From Ridgeia piscesae (taxonomy: Eukaryota > Annelida > Polychaeta > Sabellida > Siboglinidae), in the NCBI GenBank assembly GCA_025642075.2, contig JAODUO010000112.1, positions 386,001 to 450,000 on the forward strand: a stretch of 64,000 nucleotides of DNA, read 5' to 3'. Positions within the stretch are counted from its first letter, which is position 1; every line of letters begins with the position of its first letter. Positions 47,421 through 60,900 of the stretch are shown here, piece after piece. The position numbers and the translations under genes are program-made. The notes below the pieces were generated by a model, which was not told the DNA's origin, made no database searches, and worked only from the letters and a program-made list of their open reading frames with translations.

Positions 47421-48222
47421 TGAATATAACATATGAGCGATGTTTTAACGCCATTCTACGATACAAATAACTTCACTGGAAATAGATATATCAGTTTAAG
47501 CTGTGATAAGTTGACACCACAATCTCGCCAGTCAAACACTATATGGTATATAAAGGAAGGAAATTGCTACTATAATTGTAACTGATGTGTATTCGATGCC
47601 TCGTGGCAAAGGGTGTATCACGTGATGCTCGCAATATGGAGGGTCACATCCGGCAATGGAACGCCGGGCTTAGGGGCAGATACTCCCTCCCTTTCTCGTA
47701 GCACAGTGGTCAGTTGTGAGGGTTGAAGGTCGTGATGTTTCTCGCCAGGGGAACGTTGTAAGGAGCAACCAAAGCGGAGTCCCGAGCCCAAGTAGTCCAT
47801 TAGATTGTACTATAGGCAGAATGTTCCCAGTGTCTCCCACTTCCGGATTCCCTCTTTTCTTTTCATCATCACCCATATTATAAATTACATAATTTCATGG
47901 ATTTTATCTTTAAAATTGTCACGATAACCTTTAATTAATTCGTTCTACGTTTTGTTCGTGGAAGAATATATCATTGAAAGATTTAGAAATGCTTGAACCT
48001 GTAATAACTTGTAGTTACTGCTTAACTATATAGTGGAGGACTTTCATGTGGTCTTTAAAGTAAATAAAAAATTGTGTAATATGTATTGATGGATTTTAAT
48101 GATTTTGCTTTTGTTCATTATATTTTAATAACTATTATATTTTTCTCATGTGGCGCTGTTAAGTATTAAGTTAAGTGTTAAGTGGAAACACCAGGTCAGA
48201 GGTGAAAAAGAAACAAAGGAAA
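47421..48222. other. Unassigned sequence
   Basis: Two overlapping minus-strand frames (47618-47876) show no motif. No gene supported. Confidence 0.35.
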
Positions 48223-49582
48223 TGAAACAAAGCAGAAGCCTTAGGCAATCAGTTCAAAAGTGTCTTCACACATGAAGGAAATTCCAAGTTGCCAAATTTG
48301 AATGACAGCCCACATGGAAAAATACCCAAATTAACAATTTCACTTAAAGGAGTACATGACCAACTATCAAAAATTAACACCTCTAAATCGCAAGGACCAG
48401 ATGGCATTCCACCATGGTTTCTAAACAGATATGCCTACCACCTAACACCAATAATACATGATATCTTCCAATCATCAGTTGACTCTGGTCAAGTCCCCAA
48501 AGCCTGGAACGAAGCAAACATAACAGCAATTTTCAAGAAAGGAAACAGGGCAGAAACTTCAAACTACAGACTAATATCCTTAACACCTGTGATTTCTAAA
48601 CATCTTGAACACATAATTCATAGCCACATCATGAAACACCTTGAACAACATCACATCCTAAATGACCACCAACATGGTTTTCGTACAAAAAGATCAACAG
48701 AAACTCAATTAATTCAAACTGTCCATGACATAAGCAAATATCTAGATGAAAAGAAATCTGTAGACATGGCCATTCTAGACTTCACTAAAGCATTCGACAA
48801 AGTTCCACATAAAAGACTAATCCACAAAATAAAATACTATGGCATCACAGGCCCAATGTCGTCATTGATAGAAAGGTTCCAACTTTTCTTACTTTACATA
48901 AATAACCTACCCAACAATCTCACTTCAAACGTTCGCCTTTTTGCAGATGACTGCCTACTATATCAACCAATTAAATCAGACAATGACATTTCTGTCCTCC
49001 AAAATGATCTAATCAAACTTGAGGAATGGCAAAACACGTTGCTTATGAAATTCAATCCCACCAAATGCTTCACAATGACATTAGCCTCAAGAAAACCGAC
49101 ACCAATATTTATACCTTCTGTGGCCAACACCTTAAATCTGTTCAATCACATTGTTATCTTGGTGTACAAATATCAAATACATTAATTGGACAGCACAATG
49201 CAACTCAGTCGCTAGGAAAGCACAACAGACCCTAAAACAAATTAAAACCTTAGAAAGAATCCAAAGACAAGCTGCCAGATTTTGTACACAAAACTATTCT
49301 AGAGAACCAGGAACAGTAACCAAACTTCTTAAAGACCTCCAGTGGGACACCCTCCAAACAAGAAGAAAAATTAAAAGACAGCATAATATACAAAATGGAA
49401 CATAACCTTATAGATATCCCGCTAGATCACTATATCCAACACAACACTAGATCCTCGCGTAAACATGACAGTCAGTTCTTGCAAATTAGATACTCTGCAA
49501 ACATATTTGGAAACAGCTTCTTCCCAACAACAATTAAAGAATGGAATTCTCTCCCCCCCCCCAAATACTGTCTCAAGTGAAT
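48223..49582 (+). pseudogene. LINE reverse transcriptase fragment with internal deletion
   Basis: The frame open from about 48223 to 49185 reads KAEALGNQFKSVFTHEG, then RT motifs SKSQGPDGIPPWFLN, NITAIFKKGNRAE, NYRLISLTPVISKHLEHI, HQHGFRTKRSTE, AILDFTKAFDKVPHKRL and LFADDCLLY. The block SGVPQGTVLGPLLF expected before LLYINNLP is deleted (SLIERF joins directly to QLFLLYIN). Frame changes follow near 49090, 49180 and 49395. The C-terminal pieces (ERIQRQAARF, IKEWNSLP) are still recognisable. No endonuclease precedes it, so it is 5'-truncated as well. It belongs to a CR1/Jockey-like group but is clearly different from the LINEs at 3.5 and 24 kb. Confidence 0.85.
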
Positions 49583-51133
49583 CACTAAACTCATTTCAGA
49601 ATAATTTGGTCCAACATTTTAACAATTAAGTCAGACGACCCACCATGCGCACTGGCGTGATGTGTCCCTAGGAAATTTTGCCAGTTACAGATACAGATAC
49701 AAAGGAAATGGGATAGACCAGGAATATGACCACAAACAGACACGTTGACAGGAGAATTGAGCAGAGTAAATAAGAATTGTTACATATGTGACTGGTCAGG
49801 CATTTGACTGGAGTGCCACGTACCAACAGTGTCACTCTTGCGAAGACACTAATTTGAACAAGTCTACGTCAGTTCTATTATAAAGTTACATTGTATTAGT
49901 CAGTAAAGGAATGACATAAATATTTTACACACACACCTCACATTAAACCCAATGTGTATTAAATGAACATACCCTATTCATATGTGGGATGTCATTAAAC
50001 ATACTAGAGAAAATGCTTGATATTATTAGGCAATGCAACATGTTGTGCTGTAATAACCACCATTACGAATTCATGCTTGTGGGAAACAACTGTACTGGTT
50101 TTGTAACATCACTTTTTCAGGTAGAAACAATCGTTCAAATTGGGTGTTTGACAGCCATGGTGACGGAGGATGCGTTTCCACAAAACGAGTTCTAACAAAA
50201 GTTAGCAGAAAAAAAGTGAATTTGTGCATACTTTTAAAGATTTTTAATACTTATGAATTCCTATCAGATGATATAAATTAAAGTGTTATAATAATATAAA
50301 ATAGTTGTGACTGATTGCATTTAGAATACTGTGTTGTAATGCAAAAGCATTGTCAGTTGTTTGTCTAACCATTTTGTTCACTTGGAGAGGAGGGTAATAT
50401 CGATTCAGTGTTGTGTGTGGCAGGTTCACACCCTGCTGGTGTTCCTTAGGCAAACATTACATGTTGTGTGCACACACATTGATTCTACTTAATAAGTTCA
50501 GCTGCTTTTGTGACATCCCTGAAATGCATCAAACTATAATAAGTTTGTGTATGTATCAATGTATATATGCAGGAATATTAATGCTTTCTTTATAAATGGC
50601 CTGCACCTTGGTTGCCAAACAAACAGGAATTAATATGCAACCCAAACAACTATGACATAAGACCAACATGTGGGCTGTAGAAGAATGCAGATAAAATGTT
50701 TCTTGCTGGCAGCATCATCTGACCAGCATTAGAGTTCTGCCAGGTCATCAAGTTAAGTGCAACAGTAATAACTCTTCTTGAGGTCAGCATAGAATATGCC
50801 GAGGACTGCAGTGGCGATATCAAGGCATATTTCAAAGACTGCTGTTATAGGAAAGTTGGCGCCTTCCATCTAATATGTCATATTTGGTTGGCTACAAGAC
50901 AGGAACTGGATATGTTTGGTTGGCTACAAGACGATGTAATTGGTGGATTTTTTTCACAGTGTAGATCATAAGTAATATTATGGATAATTTGTTTTAACTG
51001 TGTAGGTAAATGCAAGCAGCCAACCTTTTAAAATGCCTTGTCCATTGTCACATAAACAACAGTTGACACGACTGTAAATTCACCATAGCATATTTTATTG
51101 TAAATAAATGCTTAATTCATGTTAAACTTTTAC
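49583..51133. other. Unassigned DNA
   Basis: No gene seen. TTTGGTTGGCTACAAGAC occurs twice (about 50884 and 50914). Further 3' exons of the minus-strand gene at 51.1 kb may lie here but could not be recognised. Confidence 0.35.
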
Positions 51134-52606
51134 CTTTCAATTTCTTCCACTCTTCCTTTTGTGCGGTTGAGCATGGTTTGCAGATGACTGATCTCGGCTT
51201 GATATTGTACGACAATGGAACAACCATCACGAGAACCAACACCTGCAAACAACACACCAGTAATGGAGTCACATGTGCAATGTGCATACATGGTTGTATC
51301 ACTGAATGCCACCTTATATTCTCTGATTATCTAACCATTCATGGGCATCGGTTATTGGGGATTAGCAGTCAAGTATCCCATACTGAAGAACGAATCTAGA
51401 AAAACAGGTAGATCAGAGGCCTGTGGTCCAAGGAAGCACACAGAAAAAGGCAAGAAAACCTATTCAGATATACCACCAATAAGTTATCCTGATGCAGTTT
51501 CCCACAACAAACCCTTGTCTATTCCATGCATATGGATTTGGATCGTTGTAGTTTGTCTTCATGGATAGTTGTAGTTTGTTTTTCTTCATTGTTGAATGAA
51601 ATATAAAACAAAACGTACTGACATAATTATCATTGTACATGTACACGAATATTTGCAAAGCTTCTCATATAATAAGTTAAGTTACACCGCCCACACTGTT
51701 TCTGTACACATTTGTGATAGTTTGACATCACACAGCGTTTGTACCTTTCAATAAATCTTCCAGTTCCTGAATCTCCTTCCTCACAATATTAGCTGTTCTT
51801 TTCCCAGAGTATCGCCTAAAATATGACATATATGACAGTTAAAAGCATGCAATATCAGCTACAAATCAGGTGCAAAATTAGACTGATAAATGTAAGTAAA
51901 TAAAAATATATTAGTTACATTTGAAGACAAAAACATGTTTATAATGAGTATAAGTAGAAGGATAGGAAATATTGCAATGGGTAAGACAATAGTACTGTAG
52001 GGAATATAAACAGTTGCATTCCCAGAGATATTACACTAAAACATTATAATAACAAGATAGAACACGTAGGATACAGTTATGTATGTTCTCTGTAAAAACC
52101 AACACAACTGTCAAGACTCCACTTACATGTGAAGCAGCTGACCCTCCTCTGAGTAGATCTTCATTAGAGAAGGCAGCCTGGGCATGGCTGACCTGTGGGT
52201 ACCGTGGTGGCACTGCCAGGCAGAGACAGGCTGCTGGCGCTGAAAGACAAAACACTGTTATTACGAGAAAAAACATAACTCAGAAACACACATCATGCTT
52301 TAGTGAATGCTTTAAGCCAGACACCCTGATGCAACATGATACATGCAAGAATTAAAACTGACTTTGGAGCTGTTAGTTGTAACTTGCTACATTGCTACAT
52401 AACCTGTGGATCTAGATTGTTCACTGATGTCATGTGATGTTAGTCACTTTCTGGTAGAATAGTCTGGTTGTTAAAATAGTTTTATTATCATTAATATTTA
52501 ACAGACTTAACAATAGACTGCATCCAGGAACAGCATGCTACATAGTTGGTACAAGCAGGTAGTAATCAAGCAGACTTACCCATGGATGATCGTATTTCGT
52601 TGGACA
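51134..52606 (-). CDS. Partial coiled-coil protein gene, four exons, family not recognised
   Basis: Four minus-strand exons join in frame: 52606-52580 (27 nt), 52239-52127 (113), 51815-51745 (71) and 51242-51134 (109). All have AG acceptors and GT donors, and phases are compatible (AC|AT+G, AAA G+GT). The reading includes MPRLPSLMKIYSEEGQLLHM, KRTANIVRKEIQELEDLL, then GSRDGCSIVVQYQAEISHLQ and MLNRTKGRVEEIER. The last two exons have heptad-like hydrophobic spacing (IQELEDLL; ISHLQTMLN), suggesting a coiled coil. Neither the N-terminus nor the end was found; the final donor (AAAG|GTAAAA) shows that more exons follow. The gene sits between the two FOXRED2-like loci on the same strand. Confidence 0.5.
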
Positions 52607-53090
52607 CTGAACATTTAATTATAACAAAAATTTCATTAACTTCATTTTATATACAAACTTAGACATCTAAATACTGTACCACATAACGCTTAATTAACAA
52701 GTTATACTTTTTTCAATATTTTTTATGACAAACAATGTATACTGCTTGCATAAAATCAATTACAATGCGACCATGTAAAGAGAGGAAGTTCTGCCATGTG
52801 TCAGATGTGTTGAAATTCATTAACCAACCTTTTCAATGTTACATTTATTTAACACATTTTAAAGCATAATATTATATACCTCTGGGCAGCCTTTATTATT
52901 AAGATTAGGGGTTATCAAGTAATCTTTATCGTTAATGAAAAATTCCTTTTGTTTTTTAGATCACCTGCATCAATCCTTTTTGTATTCTTTCACGTAGAGA
53001 CCTTTTATCAATCGCGGGTGTTACGGTTTTAACACGTAGAGTGTGTGTGTTTTGTGTAAGTGGTGTGGTGGTACGTGGTGTTTGGTCGTG

Positions 53091-53176
<86 letters not shown>

Positions 53177-53429
53177 AATATATATTGTTACAACGTTATA
53201 GTCATATATGGTATCATTCAACTAAATTCAGCATTTTTCGGAAAAATTTTCAGTGCTTTTGTCTTCAGTGATTCTCTAACGTTCCAAAACGAGATTTGAT
53301 ATTGAGATGGGACATGAAAATGATCTGTCACGAGAATACTGCTACTAGTTTACTGTATCCTTGAGTAGCGTATTATGAACTATCCACAATTGTTGTATCC
53401 CCCTTAGAAAATATAGCAACTGATCACCT
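52607..53429. other. Unassigned DNA with a microsatellite
   Basis: No gene seen apart from possible 5' exons of the coiled-coil gene. Confidence 0.35.
53088..53172. repeat. (GT)n microsatellite
   Basis: About 85 bp of uninterrupted TG dinucleotides. Confidence 0.97.
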
Positions 53430-54157
53430 TGTACAGCTTTTTATTTCAGACATATTAACCGCGACACATTTTGCTAAAATATATTATTTGTAAACTCCAA
53501 CCAAGGTTCTCAGAGCTAAATAACAACAACAGTAAAATCTTAACAACACTTGTGCCATGCCTTGCATGGTCGTGTCAGTCCAAACACATATATATTATTA
53601 TATACATACATATATAATTATATATCTATATATAATATACAGTGTGTATATGTTCTGAATCCATTAATATTGACTACACTCGCAACAGACTTATTGTCAG
53701 TAATCACCTTGTCCTTGCATCTCTCTAGCACCATAGCTATCAGGCAAACATTTGATCCTGTTTAAAGCCATGTTTAAAGGCCTGAACATCTGAGAGAGAA
53801 ACAACATCTATCTTCTGGCCTCGAGTATTGTTATGATTTGACACAATGTCACATTAAAAATAGCCCATTTGTAGTTTATTATATGCATAAAGTTGGAATG
53901 TGTACCAGCAGTCAGAACAACTGCCTCAGTTATGTAAGCAGCAACAGATGGATTTACCAACAAATGTACATTTATAACCATGAGTATTTAGAAAATCCAA
54001 GTACAAATTGTGTGAAGACATTTGTTAACCATCAGAGAATGTAATCAACAGGTCTCAGAATGGTTCATGTCTATGCTATGTACCACTCTCGGGAGTAGCA
54101 GATTTTAAAGAACATCAAAAATCGATTTAAAACTTTTAAAGGGAGCTGTGTCCAACT

Positions 54158-54425
54158 TAGAGTCCTAGGATTGTTGAAAGAGAGGCTCCGCCTTGACGAT
54201 GGGCCCCGTCCAGAGAGATAAATGCTGCTCAGTACAGTGGGACCATCTGGGGGAGTCATGGCCCGCTCAAAACAGTGGAGGCATAGAAAAAGGGTTGGAG
54301 GTCTCGATCCAAAGTCCTGTAGCGTTAGTAGGGGGTGAGCTCGGTGGGCCCACAAGTGGAAGTCTCAACAAGGGCATATGTCGGGCTAGGTAGGTCTTTA
54401 TACATTTTTTCCAAATCTGCCGCTA
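54158..54425 (-). pseudogene. Decayed extra copy of the FOXRED2-like terminal exon
   Basis: Starts with the same stop-proximal sequence as the intact exon (AGAGTCCTAGGATTGTTGAA on plus) and keeps the order of exon 9, but several small deletions and insertions shift the frame repeatedly. It lies about 0.9 kb beyond the good terminal exon of copy 2, so exon 9 was duplicated again inside this locus and then decayed. Confidence 0.85.
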
Positions 54426-55374
54426 CAAAAAAAAATGAATACATTTTTAAAGTGATAACAAATTATTATTAGCATCAAACTGTCATTAAAAAACATCATT
54501 TGGTTTCCCCTGAAAAGATGTGATTGTTGAAAATAGACTGTGTATATTCAAAATACTTTTTTGAGACTGTAAAACCACTGATGTGACAACCATGACAATT
54601 CTCTACTGCAGCTACCACTAGGGTCAGCTGGTGAATAAAGAGAAGTCACATTCCAGGACATTGTCAACATCCCTTGTCACTGATCAGATCAAATGTTTGA
54701 ATCCCATTGACACATTTTATTTTTTGAGCACTCTTATAAAAGTATCTCATCACAACGGAAATGTTAAACATATTTTGTCCAGGTGATTTTTGACACAATC
54801 GTAACTGAATTACGACAAAATATAGATTTTATACAGTCTGATTTGGTATAACATACAATGAAATGTGGACTAAATGTTTGCTCTAAGTTGAACCAATAAT
54901 CATTCAGCAACGATAAAAATACTGATTAAACCACTGAAAACTGTTCATGTCTATGCTATGTACCTACTACATACAGGCATGTAGCATGATTTACTCCCCA
55001 ACAGAACATCAACAATAACTAAGATTAACTAATCTTTCTCACACAGTAGCTGTGTCCAACTTAGAGTCCTAGGATTGTTGAAAGAGAGGCTCCGCCTTGA
55101 CGATGCCACGTCCAGAGAGATAGTACTGCTGGCAGTACAGTGGCACCATCTGGTGGAGCATGGCCATCTCAAAACAGTCGGAGGCATAGAAGGTTCGGAG
55201 GTCTCGATCCAGGACAGTCTCTAGGTAGCGTCGTAGTGGGAGGTGGTGACTGCTCGGTGCGTCCCACAGCGTGAGGAAGTCCTCAACAATGTGGTGCATA
55301 TGATCGGGTCTAGGCAGGATTTCATACTTTGTCTTCGAACTCATCTGCTCAGCTACAAAAACAAATGAGTACAT

Positions 55375-55545
55375 TCGTGTTAATGTGATAACTAAAGCTG
55401 TATATCATATACCGCTGATACATGTGTTAGTGTGACAACTAGAGCTGTGTATCATATACGGTACCACTGATACATGTGTTAGTGTGACAACTAGAGCTGT
55501 GTATCATATACGGTACCACTGATACATGTGTTACTGTGACAACAC
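55375..55545. repeat. ~56-bp tandem repeat, three units
   Basis: TGATACATGTGTTAGTGTGA plus CAACTAGAGCTGTGTATCAT and ATACGGTACCAC repeat three times in the last intron of copy 2. Confidence 0.85.
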
Positions 55546-55587
55546 ACACACACACACACCACGCACGCACACACACCACACACCACA

Positions 55588-55628
<41 letters not shown>
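55543..55628. repeat. (AC)n microsatellite, interrupted
   Basis: AC-rich tract with CACG and CACC interruptions, directly adjoining the RTE-like remnant. Confidence 0.93.
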
Positions 55629-55629
<1 letters not shown>

Positions 55630-55635
55630 TTCTCA

Positions 55636-56640
55636 TATGATCTCATGGTTGTAGGACCTGTTGTCCTCTCTTGTTTTCTTTTTGATAATCTTGCATATTT
55701 CTGCATAATTTATTCGTTTATTGTCGCTCTTTCCCGCCATTTTTCGTTGTTTCGTCGTCAGGGCTCGTGTTGGTGATATCCTCAATTTCTGTGGCTTGTT
55801 AATTGCCTTAGCTACTCTTGATGCGCTTTGTTGGACATGTCTGTGATGATTTTGTTTATGGTATCGATGCCATCTAGTTCTTGTAGTGTCTCAAATTTGT
55901 TTCTCAATTCAAGGTGGAATTCGACTTGGTTGATGACTGTTACGTCTGGGACGATGTCTGGCCTGTTTATTAGGATGTAGTCAATTTCGGTCTTCGTTAC
56001 ACCATTTGGGCTTTTCCATGTCCTTCTCCTCCTTGCTTTCTTCTGGAATATGGTATTCATGATTTTGTACTTTCTTGATGTTACCCATTCTACCAAGGTG
56101 TCGCCTCTTTTGTTTTTCAATCCGAGCCCAAATTTGTCCGTTGCCATTTCCATAGGGTTTGTTCTTTTCCCTATTTGAGCATTGGAGTCTCCCATCACTA
56201 TCGTGTAGTGGTTTGGTTTCCCTAAAGTCTCATCGACATCGTTGTAGAAGTTATTGATGTCTTCGTCAGAATATGATGTTGTTGGTGCATATACTTGCAC
56301 TTTCTTTAGTTTGTAGTGCTTTGTTATGCACAGAACAAGTTCTGCTACTCTAGGGCTGATGCTGTTTACCTTCACTATGTGGTCTTTACATTTCCTGTTT
56401 ATGAGAAAGCCTACTCATGCTTGGCCGTTGTTTGCCTCAGAATGGTACAGCAGGTGGCCGCTTTGTAAGGTAGTGAAACATTCCTCTGGTCTTCTCATTT
56501 CGGAGATCCCTATTACATCCCAAAACAAACCTGGTTTCCCTAAGTTCTTCTTCGAGTTCTTGTATGTGTTCATCTGTTAGTAGAGTTGTGATGTTGTAGG
56601 TCGCTATCTTTAGTCTACTTACCCTCTTTCAGCGGCTCTT
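55636..56640 (-). pseudogene. RTE-type LINE endonuclease fragment
   Basis: On minus the sequence starts near 56640 (LKIATYNITTLLTDE), shifts frame near 56535, and has a TGA near 56415. An open stretch at 56375-55812 carries the endonuclease core: VQVYAPTTSYSDEDI, YTIVMGDSNAQIG, WVTSRKYKIMNTIF and KTEIDYILINR. A further decayed stretch (INYAEICKIIKKKTRED-like) continues to about 55636. The wording GDSNA and TEIDYIL is typical of RTE-clade elements (often annotated as craniofacial development protein 2-like). The RT domain is missing. The fragment lies in the last intron of the second FOXRED2-like gene, in sense orientation, and is absent from the first. Confidence 0.8.
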
Positions 56641-56817
56641 TTAGACCCAGACACGTAGTCCTAGTTGACCAGAGCCACCTCCTTGGTCATGGACTCTTTC
56701 GGTGCAACTGGGGACAGTGGCCATGGCTTTCTAGTGCTTTGCTTGCTAGTTTAGTTGGCCAACCCTTCCATGCTGGCTAGTGCGGGTTGGAAGGGGCAGG
56801 CCATATAGTGTGAACGG

Positions 56818-56846
56818 AATTGCCTAAGTTTTGACACTTAGGCAAT

Positions 56847-56880
<34 letters not shown>
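56818..56880. other. Perfect 12-bp hairpin followed by (TA)n
   Basis: AATTGCCTAAGT, loop TTTGAC, ACTTAGGCAATT (56818-56847), then about 30 bp of TA. It adjoins the 5' side of the RTE-like remnant. Confidence 0.8.
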
Positions 56881-57916
56881 GCTTTAATTTATGTATCAAT
56901 AATTCAATAACATTTCAAATGATATAACATTACGTTTATGTATACAGTGAAACATATGTCAAATAGTCACAAGAAAAAAAATAGATACATACAAATAAAA
57001 AAGGTAAAATAAGTTTGTGGATAGGTTTACTGCAAGTGATAACAGCTAAACTGAGTGTGGCGTTCTACTCACTGTGCTGCTGTTTTGCCTACAACAAGAA
57101 AGTCATGGCCTTGACCCTAGGCTGACCTGTGGGCAGATGTCTGTAGTGGAAGAACACGGGATGGAGGAAGTTGGATTTGTAGGAAATCTCAGGCTGTGCA
57201 GTAGCCCGGTCACTACGGAAGACATCCTTGTCCGGCCCAGAGTAATTGGCCCCGTACTGGAGAATAAGGACGATGACCTCATCATACGAGTGACCGGTGA
57301 TCTCAGACAGTCGGTCCAGCAGGTTCACTGGAACCTCCTCCAAATACTCAATCTCCTCGCCAGAACTGCTCAAACACAGTCACAATATATGCATTATTTC
57401 ATGAACTTTGAAGCAGATTTCTTAATAAATGCAAATGCACTTGAATGCACATTTGAAAGCTGAACAGTGCAATGTGCACTCAAATGCACTGGCAAAATAA
57501 AACATCCACTTGCATTTGTATGGGATATATGTAATGTTGAGTTGAAGTGATGCACTCAATTTTCATATCAAGTCACTGGGAATACAGTATCCAGTGATCA
57601 CAGCATCTGAAGGCTGTAGCCATGAAATGGTTAACTCTAGTTCATTAACAAACACCAGACAAGCAGACATCCCTGCCACAGAAACATTTGCTCAAAGTGA
57701 CACATTGGTCCACTGTGCTGATGTACCCTGGGACTGGGTGCACCTGTTCTCACCTGCGGATGGCCATCACGTCTCCCAGCATACCAAACATCTGGTAGAA
57801 GCCGGAGCCTTCGTTGATGCGCTTGATGATGGTTGCCAGGAGGTCTGTGGACAGGATGGAGATGGACGGCCATGGCACGCCCTCGTACTTCCACTCCAAC
57901 ATGCGGTGAGGGCGCG

Positions 57917-60900
57917 AGCTGTGGGGGCAAACACCATCATTGTAACACCCATCAGGGTAACTTCACAAGGGGTAATGAGCTGTGAGGGCAAACACCATCA
58001 TTGTAACACCCATCATCTTCCACAAGGGGTAATGAGCTGTGGGGGCAAACACCATCATTGTAACACCCATCATCCTTCACAAGGGGTAATGAGCTGTGAG
58101 GGCAAACACCATCATTGTAACACCCATCATCCTCCACAAGGGGTAATGAGCTGTGGGGGCAAACACCATCATTGTAACACCTATCATCCTTCACAAGGGG
58201 TAATGAGCTGTGGGGGCAAACACCATCATTGTAACACCCATCATCATTCACAAGGGGTAATGAGCTGTGAGGGCAAACACCATCATTGTAACACCCATCA
58301 TCATTCACAAGGGGTAATGAGCTGTGAGGGCAAACACCATCATTGTAACACCCATCATCATCCACAAGGGGTAATGAGCTGTGAGGGCAAACACCATCAT
58401 TGTAACACCCATCATCCTTCACAAGGGGTAATAGTGCTGTGGGGGCAAACACCATCATTGTAACACCCATCATCCTTCACAAGGGGTAAAGACCTGTGGG
58501 GGCAAACACCATCATTGTAACACCCATCATCCTTCACAAGGGGAAAATGAGCTGTGAGGGCAAACACCATCATTGTAACACCCATCATCATCCACAAGGG
58601 GTAATAAGCTGTGGGGGCAAACACCATCATTGTAACACCCATCATCCTTCACAACGGGTAAAGTGCTGTGGGGCAAACACCATCATTGTAACACCCATCA
58701 TCATCCACAAGGGGTAATGAGCTGTGGGGCAAACACCATCATTGTAACACCCATCATCCTCCACAAGGGGTAATGAGCTGTGGGGGCAAACACCATCATT
58801 GTAACACCCATCATCATCCACAAGGGGTAATGAGCTGTGGGGGCAAACACCATCATTGTAACACCCATCATCCTCCACAAGGGGTAATGAGCTGTGGGGC
58901 AAACATCATCATTGTAACACCCATCATCCTCCACAAGGGGTAATGAGCTGTGGGGGCAAACATCATCATTGTAACACCCATCATCATCCACAAGGGGTAA
59001 TGAGCTGTGGGGGCAAACACCATCATTGTAACACCCATCATCCTCCACAAGGGGTAATGAGCTGTGGGGGCAAACATCATCATTGTAACACCCATCATCC
59101 TCCACAAGGGGTAATGAGCTGTGGGGGCAAACACCATAATTGTAACACCCATCATCCTCCACAAGGGGTAAAGAGCTGTGGGGGCAAACACCATCATTGT
59201 AACACCCATCATCATCCACAAGGGATAATGAGCTGTGGGGGCAAACATCATCATTGTAACACCCATCATCCTCCACAAGGGGTAATGAGCTGTGAAGGCA
59301 AACACCATCATTGTAACACCCATCATCCTCCACAAGGGGTAAAGAGCTGTGGGGGCAAACACCATCATTGTAACACCCTTCATCCTCCACAAGGGGTAAT
59401 GAGCTGTGGGGGCAAACACCATAATTGTAACACCCATCATCCTCCACAAGGGGTAAAGAGCTGTGGGGGCAAACACCATCATTGTAACACCCATCATCCT
59501 CCACAAGGGGTACAGAGCTGTGGGGGCAAACACCATCATTGTAACACCCATCATCCTTCACAAGGGGTAATGAGCTGTGGGGGCAAACACCATCATTGTA
59601 ACACCCATCATCCTTCACAAGGGGTAATGAGCTGTGGGGCAAACACCATCATTGTAACACCCATCATCATCCACAAGGGGTAATGAGCTGTGGGGGCAAA
59701 CACCATCATTGTAACACCCATCATCCTTCACAAGGGGTAATGAGCTGTGGGGCAAACACCATCATTGTAACACCCATCATCCTTCACAAGGGGTAATGAG
59801 CTGTGGGGCAAACACCATCATTGTAACACCCATCATCATCCACAAGGGGTAATGAGCTGTGGGGCAAACACCATCATTGTAACACCCATCATCATCCACA
59901 AGGGGTAATGAGCTGTGGGGGCAAACATCATCATTGTAACACCCATCATCCTCCACAAGGGGTAATGAGCTGTGAAGGCAAACACCATCATTGTAACACC
60001 CATCATCCTCCACAAGGGGTAATGAGCTGTGGGGGCAAACACCATCATTGTAACACCCATCATCCTCCACAAGGGGTAATGAGCTGTGGGGGCAAACATC
60101 ATCATTGTAACACCCATCATCCTCCACAAGGGGTAAAGAGCTGTGGGGGCAAACACCATCATTGTAACACCCATCATCCTCCACAAGGGGTAATGAGCTG
60201 TGCGGGCAAACACCATCATTGTAACACCCATCATCCTCCACAAGGGGTAATGAGCTGTGGGGCAAACACCATCATTGTAACACCCATCATCCTCCACAAG
60301 GGGTAATGAGCTGTGGGGCAAACACCATCATTGTAACACCCATCATCCTCCACAAGGGGTAATGAGCTGTGAGGGCAAACACCATCATTGTAACACCCAT
60401 CATCCTTCACAAGGGGTAATGAGCTGTGGGGCAAACATCATCATTGTAACACCCATCATCCTCCACAAGGGGTAATGAGCTGTGGGGGCAAACACCATCA
60501 TTGTAACACCCATCATCATCCACAAGGGGTAATGAGCTGTGGGGGCAAACATCATCATTGTAACACCCATCATCCTCCACAAGGGGTAAAGAGCTGTGGG
60601 GGCAAACATCATCATTGTAACACCCATCATCCTCCACAAGGGGTAAGAGCTGTGGGGGCAAACATCATCATTGTAACACCCATCATCCTTCACAAGGGGT
60701 AAATGAGCTGTGGGGGCAAACATCATCATTGTAACACCCATCATCCTTCACAAGGGGTAATGAGCTGTGGGGGCAAACATCATCATTGTAACACCCATCA
60801 TCCCACAAGGGGTAATGAGCTGTGGGGGCAAACATCATCATTGTAACACCCATCATCCTCCACAAGGGGTAATGAGCTGTGGGGCAAACACCATCATTGT

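Noticed and set aside
47618..47876. Two overlapping minus-strand frames with Pro/Gly-rich content
   Set aside because: No recognisable domain or splice structure. They could be a transposon relic, but nothing supports a call.
53550..53765. 71-codon frame with YIY-rich start
   Set aside because: It is produced by a TATA-rich microsatellite-like stretch; no gene features.
57754..57979. Use of the second array acceptor (57979) to repair the exon 7 frameshift
   Set aside because: The extra 61 nt would compensate the lost base arithmetically, but in the frame set by exon 6 the added part soon reads CCC TTG TGA, a stop. The same stop is met from the next acceptors further up.
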